Source: a virus
Virus record (IMG/VR): IMGVR_UViG_3300021364_000001
Location: 1-64,000 of that record
Length of the DNA stretch: 64,000 bases
Direction: 5' to 3' (one strand)
Position 1 is the first letter of the stretch, and each line of letters begins with the position of its first letter. Below the pieces are notes generated by a model that did not search any database, was not told where the DNA came from, and worked only from the letters and a program-made list of their open reading frames with translations. This document shows, piece after piece, positions 32,858 through 42,570 of this stretch. The position numbers were made by a program, and so were the translations under genes.

Positions 32858-33798
32858 GATTGTCTCTCATAACCAATTACAATTCGACCAGTGCCACCAT
32901 TTCTGTTTCCAGCATTATTTCTAAATGGGTGACTACTTTCTGCCACTGTACCATAGTTTCCTGCTTGTGTCCTACTGCTAGCAGCAACACCACTAACGTG
33001 GTTTGAACCGCCCCCGCCACCACCAGCGCCATGACAATCACAACCAGGGTCACCACCAAGGTTTCCACCTCGGTATCCCCCGCCACCACCACCGCCGCCA
33101 GAGCGGTCGCCACCAGGGCGTCCATTATTACCCACACCACCATTCGCCTGAGCACAGCAAGCGCCACCACCAGCACCACAGGATCCACCCTGTCCGTTCT
33201 GGTTTCCAGCGCCTCCCTGTCCAGCACCGCCACAACCTTCGCGACCACCGCCGCCTCCGCCGCCACCAGCGACTAACCAGATGTTGCCATAAGCGCGTGA
33301 TCCATTGTAGACCACACTACCAGCACCACCACCACCGCCGCCAGCAGAGCAACCACGACAGGCAGCATAGCGTCCCTGTCCACCATTGCACCACGATGAT
33401 CCATTACTACCTCTACCACCAGCACCCCAGCAACCGTGGCAACCAGAACCGTTACCACCACCGCCACCGACGTTAGTATAGAGAGTTGTGCCAGATGTTA
33501 CTGCCTCAAATTCACCATAGGCAAAACCACCTGAACCACCGCCAGCACCACTTTGACCGCCGTTACCACCAGCACCACCCCATGCCCAGATGTATAGGGT
33601 TCCCTGACCATCACCAGTAACATCTTGCACACTAAATGTACTAGATCCTGCGGATTGCCAAGTATGAATTGTTAGAGGAATACCAGTGTCAGGATGATTA
33701 GCAGTAGTTACACTTCCACCACTAGCAGTGACAAATGCTTTGCTAGATCCTGCACCACCAGAACCGAGGGCATTAACTTTGTTTGCTCCAATAGGCAT
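32854..33798 (-). CDS. Gly/Cys-rich tail-fibre tip protein
   Basis: 314 residues. After a beta domain (to about residue 95, with TIHTWQSAGSSTFSVQDV) the protein is mostly Gly with Ser, Asn and 11 Cys in short motifs (GSGCHGCWGAGG, AACRGCSAGG, CGAGGGACCAQ, PGCDCHGAGG), ending TGRIVIGYERQS. This is the glycine-rich adhesin design of its neighbours, but with cysteines that could form disulfides or bind metal. It lies 2 nt after the preceding fibre gene. Confidence 0.75.
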   Translation of the reverse strand: MPIGANKVNALGSGGAGSSKAFVTASGGSVTTANHPDTGIPLTIHTWQSAGSSTFSVQDVTGDGQGTLYIWAWGGAGGNGGQSGAGGGSGGFAYGEFEAVTSGTTLYTNVGGGGGNGSGCHGCWGAGGRGSNGSSWCNGGQGRYAACRGCSAGGGGGGAGSVVYNGSRAYGNIWLVAGGGGGGGGREGCGGAGQGGAGNQNGQGGSCGAGGGACCAQANGGVGNNGRPGGDRSGGGGGGGGYRGGNLGGDPGCDCHGAGGGGGGSNHVSGVAASSRTQAGNYGTVAESSHPFRNNAGNRNGGTGRIVIGYERQS

Positions 33799-33800
33799 GA

Positions 33801-34667
33801 TTAAGCAGAGTAATTAGTAATTGTTACGAAGCAGTACCAGGTAGAACCATTGAGGTAGAACATCATCTGATAACCATCCCAACCACTACCAGGTGTCAAG
33901 TCATTGACGTTATAAAGAACTTGGGCAGTTGAACCATTAACTCTCACAGATGTAATAGCACCATTACCATTAACCTGCTCAATCATCACAGATGCAGCAT
34001 ACATAACGCCACCTTCCTCAGGGACGTTCTGAAAATTAACTGTGATGTTACCGTTATAGTTTGTTGGGTTATTAGTCGAGAATACTGATGCCAGTGAGTG
34101 ATCAAGGTTTACTACACTTGACTTAGCAAAAGAAACATGTCTTTCTTTTGTTTGTCCAAATTCAAATGTAGCACCTGGGATCATTCTCAGGTGATTGTTG
34201 ACAGCAATGTTATCGAAATATCTATACGCTGACAGATCTTCGTCAGCACCAATCAGTGTCCATGTTGCACCATTCTCAATGGTAACTGTATAACCATTAG
34301 AGATGGTAATCGGAGCAGCAGAGAAACCGTTGCTAAACTCTACACCACCATTAGCACTAGGACCAACGATAATGTTCTCGCTAATCGTAGTTCCATTAGT
34401 TCTGATAATAGAATCATCACCAACGGAAGGACCACCACCACCAACATCATCCCAACCAGGTGTACCAGGTCCCGCTACATCAGGAAGATAACCTTGGAAA
34501 ATTCCTTCGGTAGTATTGAATACGATAGTTCCAAGGGGAACTGTACCCAATGCATTGATTTGCGTCTGGTTGAGAGTAGGCAGATTGACTTGCTCTGTAA
34601 CTTGCAGAGCGGTAATAACTGCTCTGGTTACAGCATCAATCTGATTGCCTATAATTTTGGTGGTCAT
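33801..34667 (-). CDS. Tail-fibre protein
   Basis: 288 residues. It begins with a helical segment (IIGNQIDAVTRAVITALQVT) and continues as a repetitive beta structure (NGTTISENIIVGPSANGGVEF, TISNGYTVTIENGATW) of the kind found in trimeric fibre shafts. The C-terminus (GWDGYQMMFYLNGSTWYCFV) looks like a compact head. It sits between the large structural gene and the Gly/Cys-rich tip. Receptor contact or shaft function inferred. Confidence 0.7.
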   Translation of the reverse strand: MTTKIIGNQIDAVTRAVITALQVTEQVNLPTLNQTQINALGTVPLGTIVFNTTEGIFQGYLPDVAGPGTPGWDDVGGGGPSVGDDSIIRTNGTTISENIIVGPSANGGVEFSNGFSAAPITISNGYTVTIENGATWTLIGADEDLSAYRYFDNIAVNNHLRMIPGATFEFGQTKERHVSFAKSSVVNLDHSLASVFSTNNPTNYNGNITVNFQNVPEEGGVMYAASVMIEQVNGNGAITSVRVNGSTAQVLYNVNDLTPGSGWDGYQMMFYLNGSTWYCFVTITNYSA

Positions 34668-34686
34668 TTATTTTATTCGGAAGGTT

Positions 34687-37600
34687 TTAGATAACGAGTT
34701 CACGAATATGGATTGTGTCACCAGTTGCAGGGGGTGTAGCGATAGAGAAGTCAACAGCATTACCTGTTACTGTATAATCTACACCAGGGGTCTGTGCAAC
34801 ACCATTAAGGAATACCAAGACAGAATATGCAGTGTGTCCAGGTGAGATACCAAACGTTTGTGAGGAACCATCACCGCTATACGTCACACCATTATTACCA
34901 TTAGCAATACCAGTTGCTAATGAGTATTTATCAGCGCATCCATACTTACCAGTAACATCGATGTCACCATCAAAGTATGTGTTACCACTGATCTTCAAGC
35001 GGTTAGATGCATCAGGTGCCATACCAATACCATAGTTGGTAGTGCCACTGAATCTGTTAGATGTGATCGGAGTGGTATCACTCAGACCAAACTTATACCA
35101 GGTGCCAGAATCATAGATCCAACCAAGAGATTGACCAGGTGTCCAGTCAATGTTATAGCAAATGTCTCCACTGTTGAATGCAAGACCAGCGTCAAGATCA
35201 GGCAGACCAGAACCTAACTCTTCGGCAAGGAATGTCTGCCTCAGAACAGTACCATCATCGTTCGAGTAGGTAAAGTTCAGAGACTGAATCTGATCCTGTG
35301 AAGTAATCTTCTTCTGGAAGGTTACAGGACCTGAGAACACAGACTCCAACTGGTTAGATGCACCACCGATAACAGTAAGTTTATCAGTCAGCACCAACTC
35401 AGAGAAGGTTTCAATCGTTGTACCTTCTTCACCCAACACATTCAACTGTGCAATATCTTCGTTAGTGATCTGACCCGTAACAGGGTTAATCACCTGGTTA
35501 CCAACGAACAGTTCACCGTCAGAGTTCACACCAGAGTAGTATGCAACACCTGCTGCTTCTTTGAGTGACTGAGACAATCTAACCTGCTCAGGTGAGAGAA
35601 CCTCAACCTGAGTAGATGGGAATGCTGTTGAGTAGTTACCAGGACCGAAACCAAGATACTCAAACGTGTGACCAGATGCACGCAGAATAGAATAACGACG
35701 GAGTTCAATACTCAGAGGAGCGATAGAACCATCAGTGTTGAGTTTCAGAGGAATCTTTCTATCTTCCTCATCACCCAGACGTGCAGTCACAACAATGTTA
35801 GACAGAGTATTTGTTGTGGTGGTATAACCAAGGTTGTTATTTCCTTCAAGCAGGAAGAACTGTGCAGTCTCCTTAGTAATAGACAACTGAGTGTCTTCAT
35901 TAGGAGTAGGACTTGCACCATCAGTAGTTCTAACCAGACCCAGAATCTCATTGTCTGCGACAGAAACAGCAGCAGCAGGGTCATCAACAGGGTTATCTCT
36001 GTCGAATGCAGGATAGATGTCTACTGTCTGTTGAGAGAACTCAAAGTCATCAAAGTTAGAGGTGATGGGAGATACTGACGCAGACAGAACTGTAAGGTAG
36101 TAGATACCATCAGTTTCACCAATCACGAACTCTTGGAATGTTTCTACATCATAGATGTAGTAAGTCTTAGAGTATGCAGGTGAGTTAGTTTCAGATGATC
36201 TAGGTTGCAGTACGAAACCAGTAATCGGAGGACGAGGAATCGGGAATGCATCCTTATCCAGGACATAACGGAAACGATAAGTTCTGTCAGTCAGATCACG
36301 AGCATCAGGTACACGACGTATAAAAGTAGTAGGAGTAAATCCAAGGTTCTGATACAGCGAGTTTGCTTGCAGTGTGGTGTAGATAGTATTGTTAGCGTTA
36401 TCTACTTGCAGATACCACTGACCACGGTTTGTATCATACTTGATTGGGTTCTCATCATCACCTGCTCTTGTGCCAGTTACATCAGGACCAGAGGGTGAAA
36501 TATCAGCATAGTGTGTAGTGGGTTCAGACGCGCCAGCAGCAACAAGTGCTACATATACTCTGTCAGGAGTATTAACATCATCACGTCTTGCACCAATAGT
36601 ATAACCCTGAATCTTGCTAGGCGGTCTACCTAATTCAGAGGTGTAACCATATAAGTACAAACGCGAGTTATCTGCTTCTGCTCGGGTGGCGTTGATGTCG
36701 ATAGTAACCCAGTTAATCGAGATCTCATCAACGTCATCCAGCGACTTGGGTGGGATAACGTGAGTAATTTGTCCTGCCTTGTCCTTTGTGAAGGCAGTTG
36801 CCTTAAATCCTTTTGATCGCAGGGATGTATTTCCGAAATTACTATTACTGTTGGTAATAGAAAGGTCACCACCACTGTCAGCGAAGAAATGATCGCCAAA
36901 TCCCACAGCGAACACAGACACAACCTGAATGAATGAATCATTGGATGCCTTAATGTGCGCGTGACGCCATCCTTTACGGTACTCAGCAAGACCATTAATG
37001 TGTGCGCCAGATCCTGCTGCTTGTGGTTCATAGTTTCCAGAGGAAGGGTTATAAACTACAAATGCACGGTCATCCTTTTGAAGGGAGATGCCAGTGAACT
37101 GTGCAACCACCATCGATTTGAAACCAGTTGCACGCGAACCATCAGCGTGCATACCATTGATACCCCAAACAGAACGTAGGGACATGTTAAACACATATGG
37201 TGACGCAGAGTCAACCGTGTCAATCTCAACTTTAACAAGGATGTTTGAACCGATAGCATTACCTGAGGGTTCTGCTGACATCTGATAAGTAAACTGGTTA
37301 CCCTGTGCAGATGTTACCAGGAACGATCCATTATAGAGTAGTTTATCCTGCTCAGTAGGACCATTAACGCCAGAAATGTTAACAGCGACACCCACGGAGA
37401 ATCCATGATTCTTCGGGTTACCGATCTCGTCAACAGTAAACGCCGTAGCAGTTTGTCCATTTCTGATAATCTGCGATACAGCAAATTCGTCCGAGATCGG
37501 ACCCACAATTCTGTTTTCTTCGATTCTTGCTTGCAACTGGTCCTGTGCAACCACACCAGAGGAGTCAGGAATTGTAGCGTATGCTTTCGAGATCTTCTGG

Positions 37601-38262
37601 TAGTACAGGTTCAGATCATCTACGTTAGCAAACTCAAAGCAAGTGAGTTTGTGGTGAGAGAAGTTAGGAGCAATAGTTGCAATATCATCACCACGATAGT
37701 AGACACCATTGGTATCACCATCGAAGAAGGATGCCTGCCAGAAGTAACAACCACCAGTTAAGTTAAAGATCGCAGAAGCAGTAGGTTCATTAGTAGCAGT
37801 AATACCGAGACTACCCTGTACTGTGGGATACGGGACATATTTTGGAATGAACTTGGTTCGACGTAAGTCCGAACCAACAACAGAGCAACCACGAGGGACA
37901 ATAACACCACCGCGAGTTGAATTAAACCTATAAAGAACATTGCTACTACTCGTTAGGTCAAAGTTAGTATTAGCGTCAAACGGTTGAATATCATTATAAT
38001 CTGCTACCCCAGGTCTGTTATCCAGAACGTAGTCAGAAGGATACAGATAGATCGAGAATGCGTCGAATTCGTCATTACTCAGACCAACACGATAGGAGAA
38101 TCGTGCCACTTCAAGAAACGCACGTTGTAATGTCTTAAACGGACGCAATGCCGAGTTACCTCGGTTATCATATGCGTCCGATGCATCGAAGTCGTCAGGG
38201 TTGACGTAGATAATACGTCCAGTCCTAGACGTGATGATATTTTTAAGACGAGTTAGTGCCAT
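34687..38262 (-). CDS. Large tail-fibre/structural protein
   Basis: 1191 residues. The N-terminus (RTGRIIYVNPDDFDASDAYD, then ALRPFKTLQRAFLEVARFSY) matches a beta-helix-type structural protein found in nearly all cyanomyoviruses. The middle is a long beta-rich shaft and the last about 60 residues (HTAYSVLVFLNGVAQTPGVD then YTVTGNAV) form a common phage fibre end domain. Likely the proximal part of the long fibre or a baseplate-bound adhesin. A late box lies 42 nt upstream of its ATG. Confidence 0.75.
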   Translation of the reverse strand: MALTRLKNIITSRTGRIIYVNPDDFDASDAYDNRGNSALRPFKTLQRAFLEVARFSYRVGLSNDEFDAFSIYLYPSDYVLDNRPGVADYNDIQPFDANTNFDLTSSSNVLYRFNSTRGGVIVPRGCSVVGSDLRRTKFIPKYVPYPTVQGSLGITATNEPTASAIFNLTGGCYFWQASFFDGDTNGVYYRGDDIATIAPNFSHHKLTCFEFANVDDLNLYYQKISKAYATIPDSSGVVAQDQLQARIEENRIVGPISDEFAVSQIIRNGQTATAFTVDEIGNPKNHGFSVGVAVNISGVNGPTEQDKLLYNGSFLVTSAQGNQFTYQMSAEPSGNAIGSNILVKVEIDTVDSASPYVFNMSLRSVWGINGMHADGSRATGFKSMVVAQFTGISLQKDDRAFVVYNPSSGNYEPQAAGSGAHINGLAEYRKGWRHAHIKASNDSFIQVVSVFAVGFGDHFFADSGGDLSITNSNSNFGNTSLRSKGFKATAFTKDKAGQITHVIPPKSLDDVDEISINWVTIDINATRAEADNSRLYLYGYTSELGRPPSKIQGYTIGARRDDVNTPDRVYVALVAAGASEPTTHYADISPSGPDVTGTRAGDDENPIKYDTNRGQWYLQVDNANNTIYTTLQANSLYQNLGFTPTTFIRRVPDARDLTDRTYRFRYVLDKDAFPIPRPPITGFVLQPRSSETNSPAYSKTYYIYDVETFQEFVIGETDGIYYLTVLSASVSPITSNFDDFEFSQQTVDIYPAFDRDNPVDDPAAAVSVADNEILGLVRTTDGASPTPNEDTQLSITKETAQFFLLEGNNNLGYTTTTNTLSNIVVTARLGDEEDRKIPLKLNTDGSIAPLSIELRRYSILRASGHTFEYLGFGPGNYSTAFPSTQVEVLSPEQVRLSQSLKEAAGVAYYSGVNSDGELFVGNQVINPVTGQITNEDIAQLNVLGEEGTTIETFSELVLTDKLTVIGGASNQLESVFSGPVTFQKKITSQDQIQSLNFTYSNDDGTVLRQTFLAEELGSGLPDLDAGLAFNSGDICYNIDWTPGQSLGWIYDSGTWYKFGLSDTTPITSNRFSGTTNYGIGMAPDASNRLKISGNTYFDGDIDVTGKYGCADKYSLATGIANGNNGVTYSGDGSSQTFGISPGHTAYSVLVFLNGVAQTPGVDYTVTGNAVDFSIATPPATGDTIHIRELVI

Positions 38263-38303
38263 TTATCGGTATTCCGTACTAGGGTCGCGGTTAGTCTCAG
38301 GAC

Positions 38304-38311
38304 TATTTATT
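38304..38311 (-). promoter_or_regulatory. Late promoter AATAAATA
   Basis: Minus-strand AATAAATA between the genes at 38310 and 38262, 42 nt before the ATG. Confidence 0.6.
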
Positions 38312-40526
38312 AAGGTGTACCAGTGCCACCACCATCGTCTGCATCCTTAGCGTTCAGCAGGAAGGTGTAATCCTCAGATACAGTCTCGAAACCATCAACA
38401 ACGTAGGAAAGATCCCCAGCAGAAGAATAAACCAACAGGTTTTGACCAGGACCAACAACAATGCCAGTCACTTTGTCGTACTGATTAGCAGCAACCTGAA
38501 CATCGTATGCAATATAGTCTTCTGCATTAGCATAAGTCACTGCGGTTGCACCTACCTGATCCCCAGTACCAATACCATTGGTATCGAATGTCAGGTTTGC
38601 AGCACCACCGCCACCAAGCACAGCGTCAGTCAGTGTAAGAGTTTCAGCATCTGCATAATCCTTACCACCGTTGACCAAAGTAACAGTAGCAGCACCAGAA
38701 CCATCAACACTAACATCTACTACAAGACCTGTTCCGCTACCACCAGTAGGAGACAGACCAGCATAATCCCCAGTAGCACGAGAAGCATCAGCAGCACTAA
38801 CGTTGTTTAGAGCAAGAACTTTACCAGTGACAACCTGAGTCATGGTACGGTTACCATTAATCAGTGTCGGTGTATCGTAGAACTGATCATTAACTTCAAA
38901 TGGTTCAGAATCACCATCAAGGGAGATCTTCAATACATTACGATCAGCATCAAAGTCATGTACGAAACCCCAAGGACCAGGAGTTACACCACCTGTTTGA
39001 ATAGTATACGTTGTACCACCAATAGTAAATTGGTCAGCAGCAGCAAATGTTTCACCACGAAGTTGATAGATGTAGATCTCTTCGTAAGGAGGATTCAGTT
39101 CCGTTCCCAGTGCATGACCAAATCCAGCATTAGCATCAGCAGTGTTAGCAACAGCAGGTTCTGCATATGCATATAGGTTCAATGCAGTTGCTTCACTAAT
39201 TACAATTTCAAGGTAACCATCAGTTCCAGCAGTACCACCCTTAGTAACACCAGTGGTATATTCAACACCAGTCAAACTTTGTGTACCATCATCTTCTTCC
39301 GAAAGTCGGAAAGGATGACCAGTATTAGAAACATCAGACTGATCATAGCGATAGGTTCTTTCGTTATCGAAACGAACAATGGCAGCACCAATAATAGGGA
39401 ACTCATAAGGACCTGCAATATCACCTTGGGAGATGATAAAGCGTTCGTTGTTCTCAATGTTATTAGTACCCTGAGAGAAGTTCAGGTCAATAGTTGCAGA
39501 AGAGTCGCCGCCCTGAACGCTCTCTGCTTCACTCCACCAGTTCAGATAATAATCACCAGAGTCAGTGAGTTGAGTAATACTAGTACCATCAGTGTGGTCA
39601 ACAGCAGATGTACCATACTGACCACGAGTAACAGTCAGATCATTACCTGCGACAGTTTCAATATAAAGAATTTCATTGGAGATCCTAATATAAGAACCTT
39701 CCAGGAAACCAGTTGCATCAGTTACTGTAAGGGTAACATCAGCAGCAGCATAAGTAGCACCTTCATTAATCGTCGTAGTCGTTGCAGAATCAATGAACGA
39801 CTTGGCAAAAGTACCAGCACTGAGAGCACTTGCGGTTGTGCCGTATACACCACGAGTAACAGTCAATGTATTGCTGTTGGTATCAATACCAGAAGGATCA
39901 ATTTGAATGATCTCAGTACCTGTTTCTGTGGGATCAGACGATATAAACAGAAGTGTATTATCAGCAAGACCAGTATTACGAGAAACTTGTACTGTGGTTG
40001 CGGCAGCGCCAACATCAGGAGTTGTCATATACAGGGTGCCTGTGCCACCATCATAGGCACGAAGAGTACCAGTCAGACTAGATGTTGCACCAGTAATGGT
40101 TTCACCTATCTCAAAAATACCAATCAGGTTATCAACCAGAGTATCAATAGGATATACTCTATCAACTTGAACGTATCTGTTTACTGTTGCAGTATCCTTA
40201 TACACATCCAGCAGTTTAGCAATACCACCGTTGATAGATGCTAGGTCAGTACCAGGAACGGCAGCACTAAACGTAATGCCAGGGTTAATTTTCAGTTTAT
40301 ATCCACTGATCGGGTTGCCCTTCTGAAACTTATACTGAGAAGGTTCGTTACCATCCAGTGTAAGAATCTGATCGTAATTTCTCAGGGCAGTGCGATAAGT
40401 TGCTGCTGAACCACTCTGGTTAGCAACAGTCATCACTGTCGATGCAGTGCTTTCAATATCAACTCGATAGAGTTCTGTATTAGTAGTGGCAGCGGGTTTT
40501 GACGCTGCGAGTCTTCCTGCTGTCAT
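38310..40526 (-). CDS. Virion structural protein, beta-rich
   Basis: 738 residues, Thr/Gly/Ala/Asp-rich. It contains two copies of a module ending LTVTRGVYGTTA and LTVTRGQYGTSA (about residues 225-310), resembling repeated beta-sandwich units, and a C-terminal NGGKDY segment. No catalytic motif. It lies between two fibre-like genes and is read from the late promoter at 41899. A fibre or head-decoration role is possible. Confidence 0.65.
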   Translation of the reverse strand: MTAGRLAASKPAATTNTELYRVDIESTASTVMTVANQSGSAATYRTALRNYDQILTLDGNEPSQYKFQKGNPISGYKLKINPGITFSAAVPGTDLASINGGIAKLLDVYKDTATVNRYVQVDRVYPIDTLVDNLIGIFEIGETITGATSSLTGTLRAYDGGTGTLYMTTPDVGAAATTVQVSRNTGLADNTLLFISSDPTETGTEIIQIDPSGIDTNSNTLTVTRGVYGTTASALSAGTFAKSFIDSATTTTINEGATYAAADVTLTVTDATGFLEGSYIRISNEILYIETVAGNDLTVTRGQYGTSAVDHTDGTSITQLTDSGDYYLNWWSEAESVQGGDSSATIDLNFSQGTNNIENNERFIISQGDIAGPYEFPIIGAAIVRFDNERTYRYDQSDVSNTGHPFRLSEEDDGTQSLTGVEYTTGVTKGGTAGTDGYLEIVISEATALNLYAYAEPAVANTADANAGFGHALGTELNPPYEEIYIYQLRGETFAAADQFTIGGTTYTIQTGGVTPGPWGFVHDFDADRNVLKISLDGDSEPFEVNDQFYDTPTLINGNRTMTQVVTGKVLALNNVSAADASRATGDYAGLSPTGGSGTGLVVDVSVDGSGAATVTLVNGGKDYADAETLTLTDAVLGGGGAANLTFDTNGIGTGDQVGATAVTYANAEDYIAYDVQVAANQYDKVTGIVVGPGQNLLVYSSAGDLSYVVDGFETVSEDYTFLLNAKDADDGGGTGTP

Positions 40527-40533
40527 TTGTTAA

Positions 40534-41868
40534 TTACCATCCTGCCTGAAAATAAGATTGGAGTCTGAGTTGCCCACCAAGAACGGGAGCAGAGAGAGCA
40601 CCACCGAAACTAACACCCACTGCTTCAATGTTATTTGTAGAAAGCAGAGTAGCATTACCTGCGGGGAACCTAATAGTTACATCGTCCTCAATGTTCGATG
40701 CGTCAATAGTAATGATACCGTTGAGATTATCAGGATTGTTAATCCTCATATACTCCATCGTCTTGTTCGCAAGAGTTTGTGTTGCTCTTTCTGCGACGAT
40801 GACGTTTTGACTAGTACCATTATTTAGAGGGGCAACCACAGAACCCTCAGGGAATGTCCAAGAGTAGTTCGTGTTGTCGTTTAGGTTGCCAAGGTTGAAT
40901 GTAATCTTCTTGGATGACTCCGCAGTGTCCTCGAAGATAGCACCTTTATATACCTTGTTAGTAAGAGTTTGTGTTGATGCCTCACCAACAACTGTGACGT
41001 TCAAGTCGGGGAACGTAACAGTTCTATTACTAGTGAGAACACTGGAATTGAAGATTACATAATGAGTGGGATCATTCTCATCAGTAGAAGGAGTGTTTGA
41101 GAACGTGGGATTAACCATGTTCTTGTTATACACATCCTGCTGTGTCACATCATCCAACAGTGTGGACTGCGAAACAGCAACACCAAAGTCAGGTAGACGA
41201 TAAATGTGCTGACCAGGTGCATCCCAGGCATCAGTCTCAAACTTAGCAATCTTAGCAGTATCAGTAGAACCTGTGATGCTAAGATCAGTGTCTTTGATGA
41301 TGATAGTCTTGTTCGTAATCGACTGATAGGTATCAGTAGCGACGAACGTTGTGACTGTATTTCCACCGACAGAAGGGAAGTCGAATCGCTTCGTACCACC
41401 TGCGGTAGAAACAGTGTCTACGTTGAATACAACTCTCTTAGAGGCATTTTGATCACCAACAAAGTAGGTTGCAGAGTCAGTAAACTGTGCTTGTCCAGTA
41501 ACACTGAAATATCCAGATCCTTGCGGTTGAATAAACAGGTTAGCATTGGCAGCAGCACTGTCCTGAATTGCCATTCTGATGGTAGAAGAACCATCAGAGT
41601 TAGAGATTCTGGACTGATACAATGACGCACTACCAAATGTAATGCCGATTTCGTTGACCGCCGATTGGAATAAACCAGTATCTCGGTCCAAGTCAAACGC
41701 CATGCCTGGCGCAGACGCAGATCCCGCAGCGATAGATCTAAAAAGTTGATTAACCTTAGACTTCCTGTTGGGAATCAGCGGGTCCGAGATAACAATCGGG
41801 AGAATTGCTTCTCCCGTTACCAGTTCATCAGCAATCGTATCAAGTTGTGATATTCTTTTAGTACCCAC
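40534..41868 (-). CDS. Tail-fibre-like protein (GTG start)
   Basis: 444 residues from GTG 41868; no in-frame ATG precedes the family N-terminus (GTKRISQLDTIADELVTGEA, a typical fibre start). Repeats of the type STQTLTNKVYKGAIF and ATQTLANKTMEYM mark the shaft. The C-terminus (GGALSAPVLGGQLRLQSYFQ) is short. It is the first gene of the structural fibre block, 31 nt after a perfect late promoter. Confidence 0.72.
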   Translation of the reverse strand: MGTKRISQLDTIADELVTGEAILPIVISDPLIPNRKSKVNQLFRSIAAGSASAPGMAFDLDRDTGLFQSAVNEIGITFGSASLYQSRISNSDGSSTIRMAIQDSAAANANLFIQPQGSGYFSVTGQAQFTDSATYFVGDQNASKRVVFNVDTVSTAGGTKRFDFPSVGGNTVTTFVATDTYQSITNKTIIIKDTDLSITGSTDTAKIAKFETDAWDAPGQHIYRLPDFGVAVSQSTLLDDVTQQDVYNKNMVNPTFSNTPSTDENDPTHYVIFNSSVLTSNRTVTFPDLNVTVVGEASTQTLTNKVYKGAIFEDTAESSKKITFNLGNLNDNTNYSWTFPEGSVVAPLNNGTSQNVIVAERATQTLANKTMEYMRINNPDNLNGIITIDASNIEDDVTIRFPAGNATLLSTNNIEAVGVSFGGALSAPVLGGQLRLQSYFQAGW

Positions 41869-41898
41869 TGAGACTCACTTGGCGCTGTTCTTCCCTGT

Positions 41899-41906
41899 TA
41901 TTTATA
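41899..41906 (-). promoter_or_regulatory. Late promoter TATAAATA for fibre block
   Basis: Perfect late box 31 nt upstream of the GTG at 41868, overlapping the stop region of the preceding gene (41902). Confidence 0.75.
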
Positions 41907-42195
41907 AGGTAACATCTCTGTGTCCTTTCGCTAATGACAGGGCATCTGCATAGCGATCAGCATGTCGCTGATGGTACTCTCGCGCTTCGTCAAGTTCCGC
42001 CAAGAATTCTTCATAGAACTGACGTGGACTGACATCCTCATCATTGAAGTAATCATTGATGCAGTCAGCAAGACGGTCCCTACGCTGTTTAGCATAGATC
42101 TTGTTGTTGAATTCAACAGGATCAGGACTAACGATCTTAGGAATACCTTCTTGGGCATCTTTGAGGATCTCTTGATAGAACTGGTCGTCGCTCAT
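41902..42195 (-). CDS. Acidic hypothetical protein
   Basis: 97 residues, helical and charged (MSDDQFYQEILKDAQEGIPK, then QRRDRLADCINDYFNDED). Such charged helical proteins are common among cyanophage accessory genes; I cannot name the family. It has its own sigma-70 promoter inside the preceding gene, with the -10 ending 26 nt before the ATG. Confidence 0.65.
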   Translation of the reverse strand: MSDDQFYQEILKDAQEGIPKIVSPDPVEFNNKIYAKQRRDRLADCINDYFNDEDVSPRQFYEEFLAELDEAREYHQRHADRYADALSLAKGHRDVTL

Positions 42196-42404
42196 TGCGC
42201 TTCCTTCACACGGACCTCAATAGTATAGGCAGGTTGGGCAGATTTGTCAACCTTGCCCCAGTGCCTGATCACCCCTGCCACAATGAAACAGTTAGTGACA
42301 AAATAAGTGAGAAGTACAGCAGTGCGTATACAAGCAATGATGTCTGCCTCTCGTTCATCTCTACCTTCCTTCTGTCCGAGTGCCTTTGCCCAGAGTCTCC
42401 ACAT
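42192..42404 (-). CDS. Small membrane protein
   Basis: 70 residues from ATG 42404, preceded by a good Shine-Dalgarno (GGAAGAAAG); a TTG at 42419 is rejected. One membrane span (IRTAVLLTYFVTNCFIVAGVI, about 26-46) follows a charged N-terminus (MWRLWAKALGQKEGRDEREA). The C-terminal codons also hold the next promoter. ATGA overlap with the following gene. It lies 15 nt from the tRNA pair. Confidence 0.62.
   Translation of the reverse strand: MWRLWAKALGQKEGRDEREADIIACIRTAVLLTYFVTNCFIVAGVIRHWGKVDKSAQPAYTIEVRVKEAQ
42222..42250 (-). promoter_or_regulatory. Sigma-70 promoter TTGACA-17-TATACT inside a coding region
   Basis: Minus-strand TTGACA (42245-42250), 17-nt spacer, TATACT (42222-42227), all within the end of the small membrane protein gene and directed at ATG 42195. 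Confidence 0.65.
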
Positions 42405-42419
42405 ATTTCTTTCTTCCAA

Positions 42420-42491
42420 CTCCCCCTCCTGGGATCGAACCAGGGACCAAACGATTAACAGTCGTTCGCTCTACCGCTGAGCTAAGGAGGA
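42420..42491 (-). tRNA. tRNA-Asn (GTT)
   Basis: A complete cloverleaf reads on the minus strand: acceptor TCCTCCT/AGGGGGA (one G-T pair), D-arm GCTC/GAGC, anticodon arm AACGA-CTGTTAA-TCGTT with anticodon GTT, and T-arm CCTGG-TTCGATC-CCAGG. The 3-prime CCA is not encoded. 72 nt with the discriminator G. Confidence 0.93.
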
Positions 42492-42496
42492 ACGAG

Positions 42497-42570
42497 AGCC
42501 TGATAACGGACTTGAACCGTTGACCTACGGTTTACAAAACCGTTGCTCTATCCAGCTGAGCTAATCAGGC
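42497..42570 (-). tRNA. tRNA-Thr (TGT)
   Basis: Complete cloverleaf on the minus strand: acceptor GCCTGAT/ATCAGGC, D-arm GCTC/GAGC, anticodon arm ACGGT-TTTGTAA-ACCGT with anticodon TGT, T-arm AACGG-TTCAAGT-CCGTT. CCA is not encoded. Its 5-prime ten bases overlap the end of the preceding coding sequence, whose TAG stop lies in the tRNA. Confidence 0.93.

Noticed and set aside
39279-40244. Open frame of 321 codons on the plus strand
   Set aside because: Antisense to the structural gene 38310-40526; repeats of Cys, Ser and Thr come from the reversed coding repeats.
42420-42570. tRNA pair as a phage attachment site
   Set aside because: No integrase, no direct repeat of a tRNA end, and the phage type is lytic.
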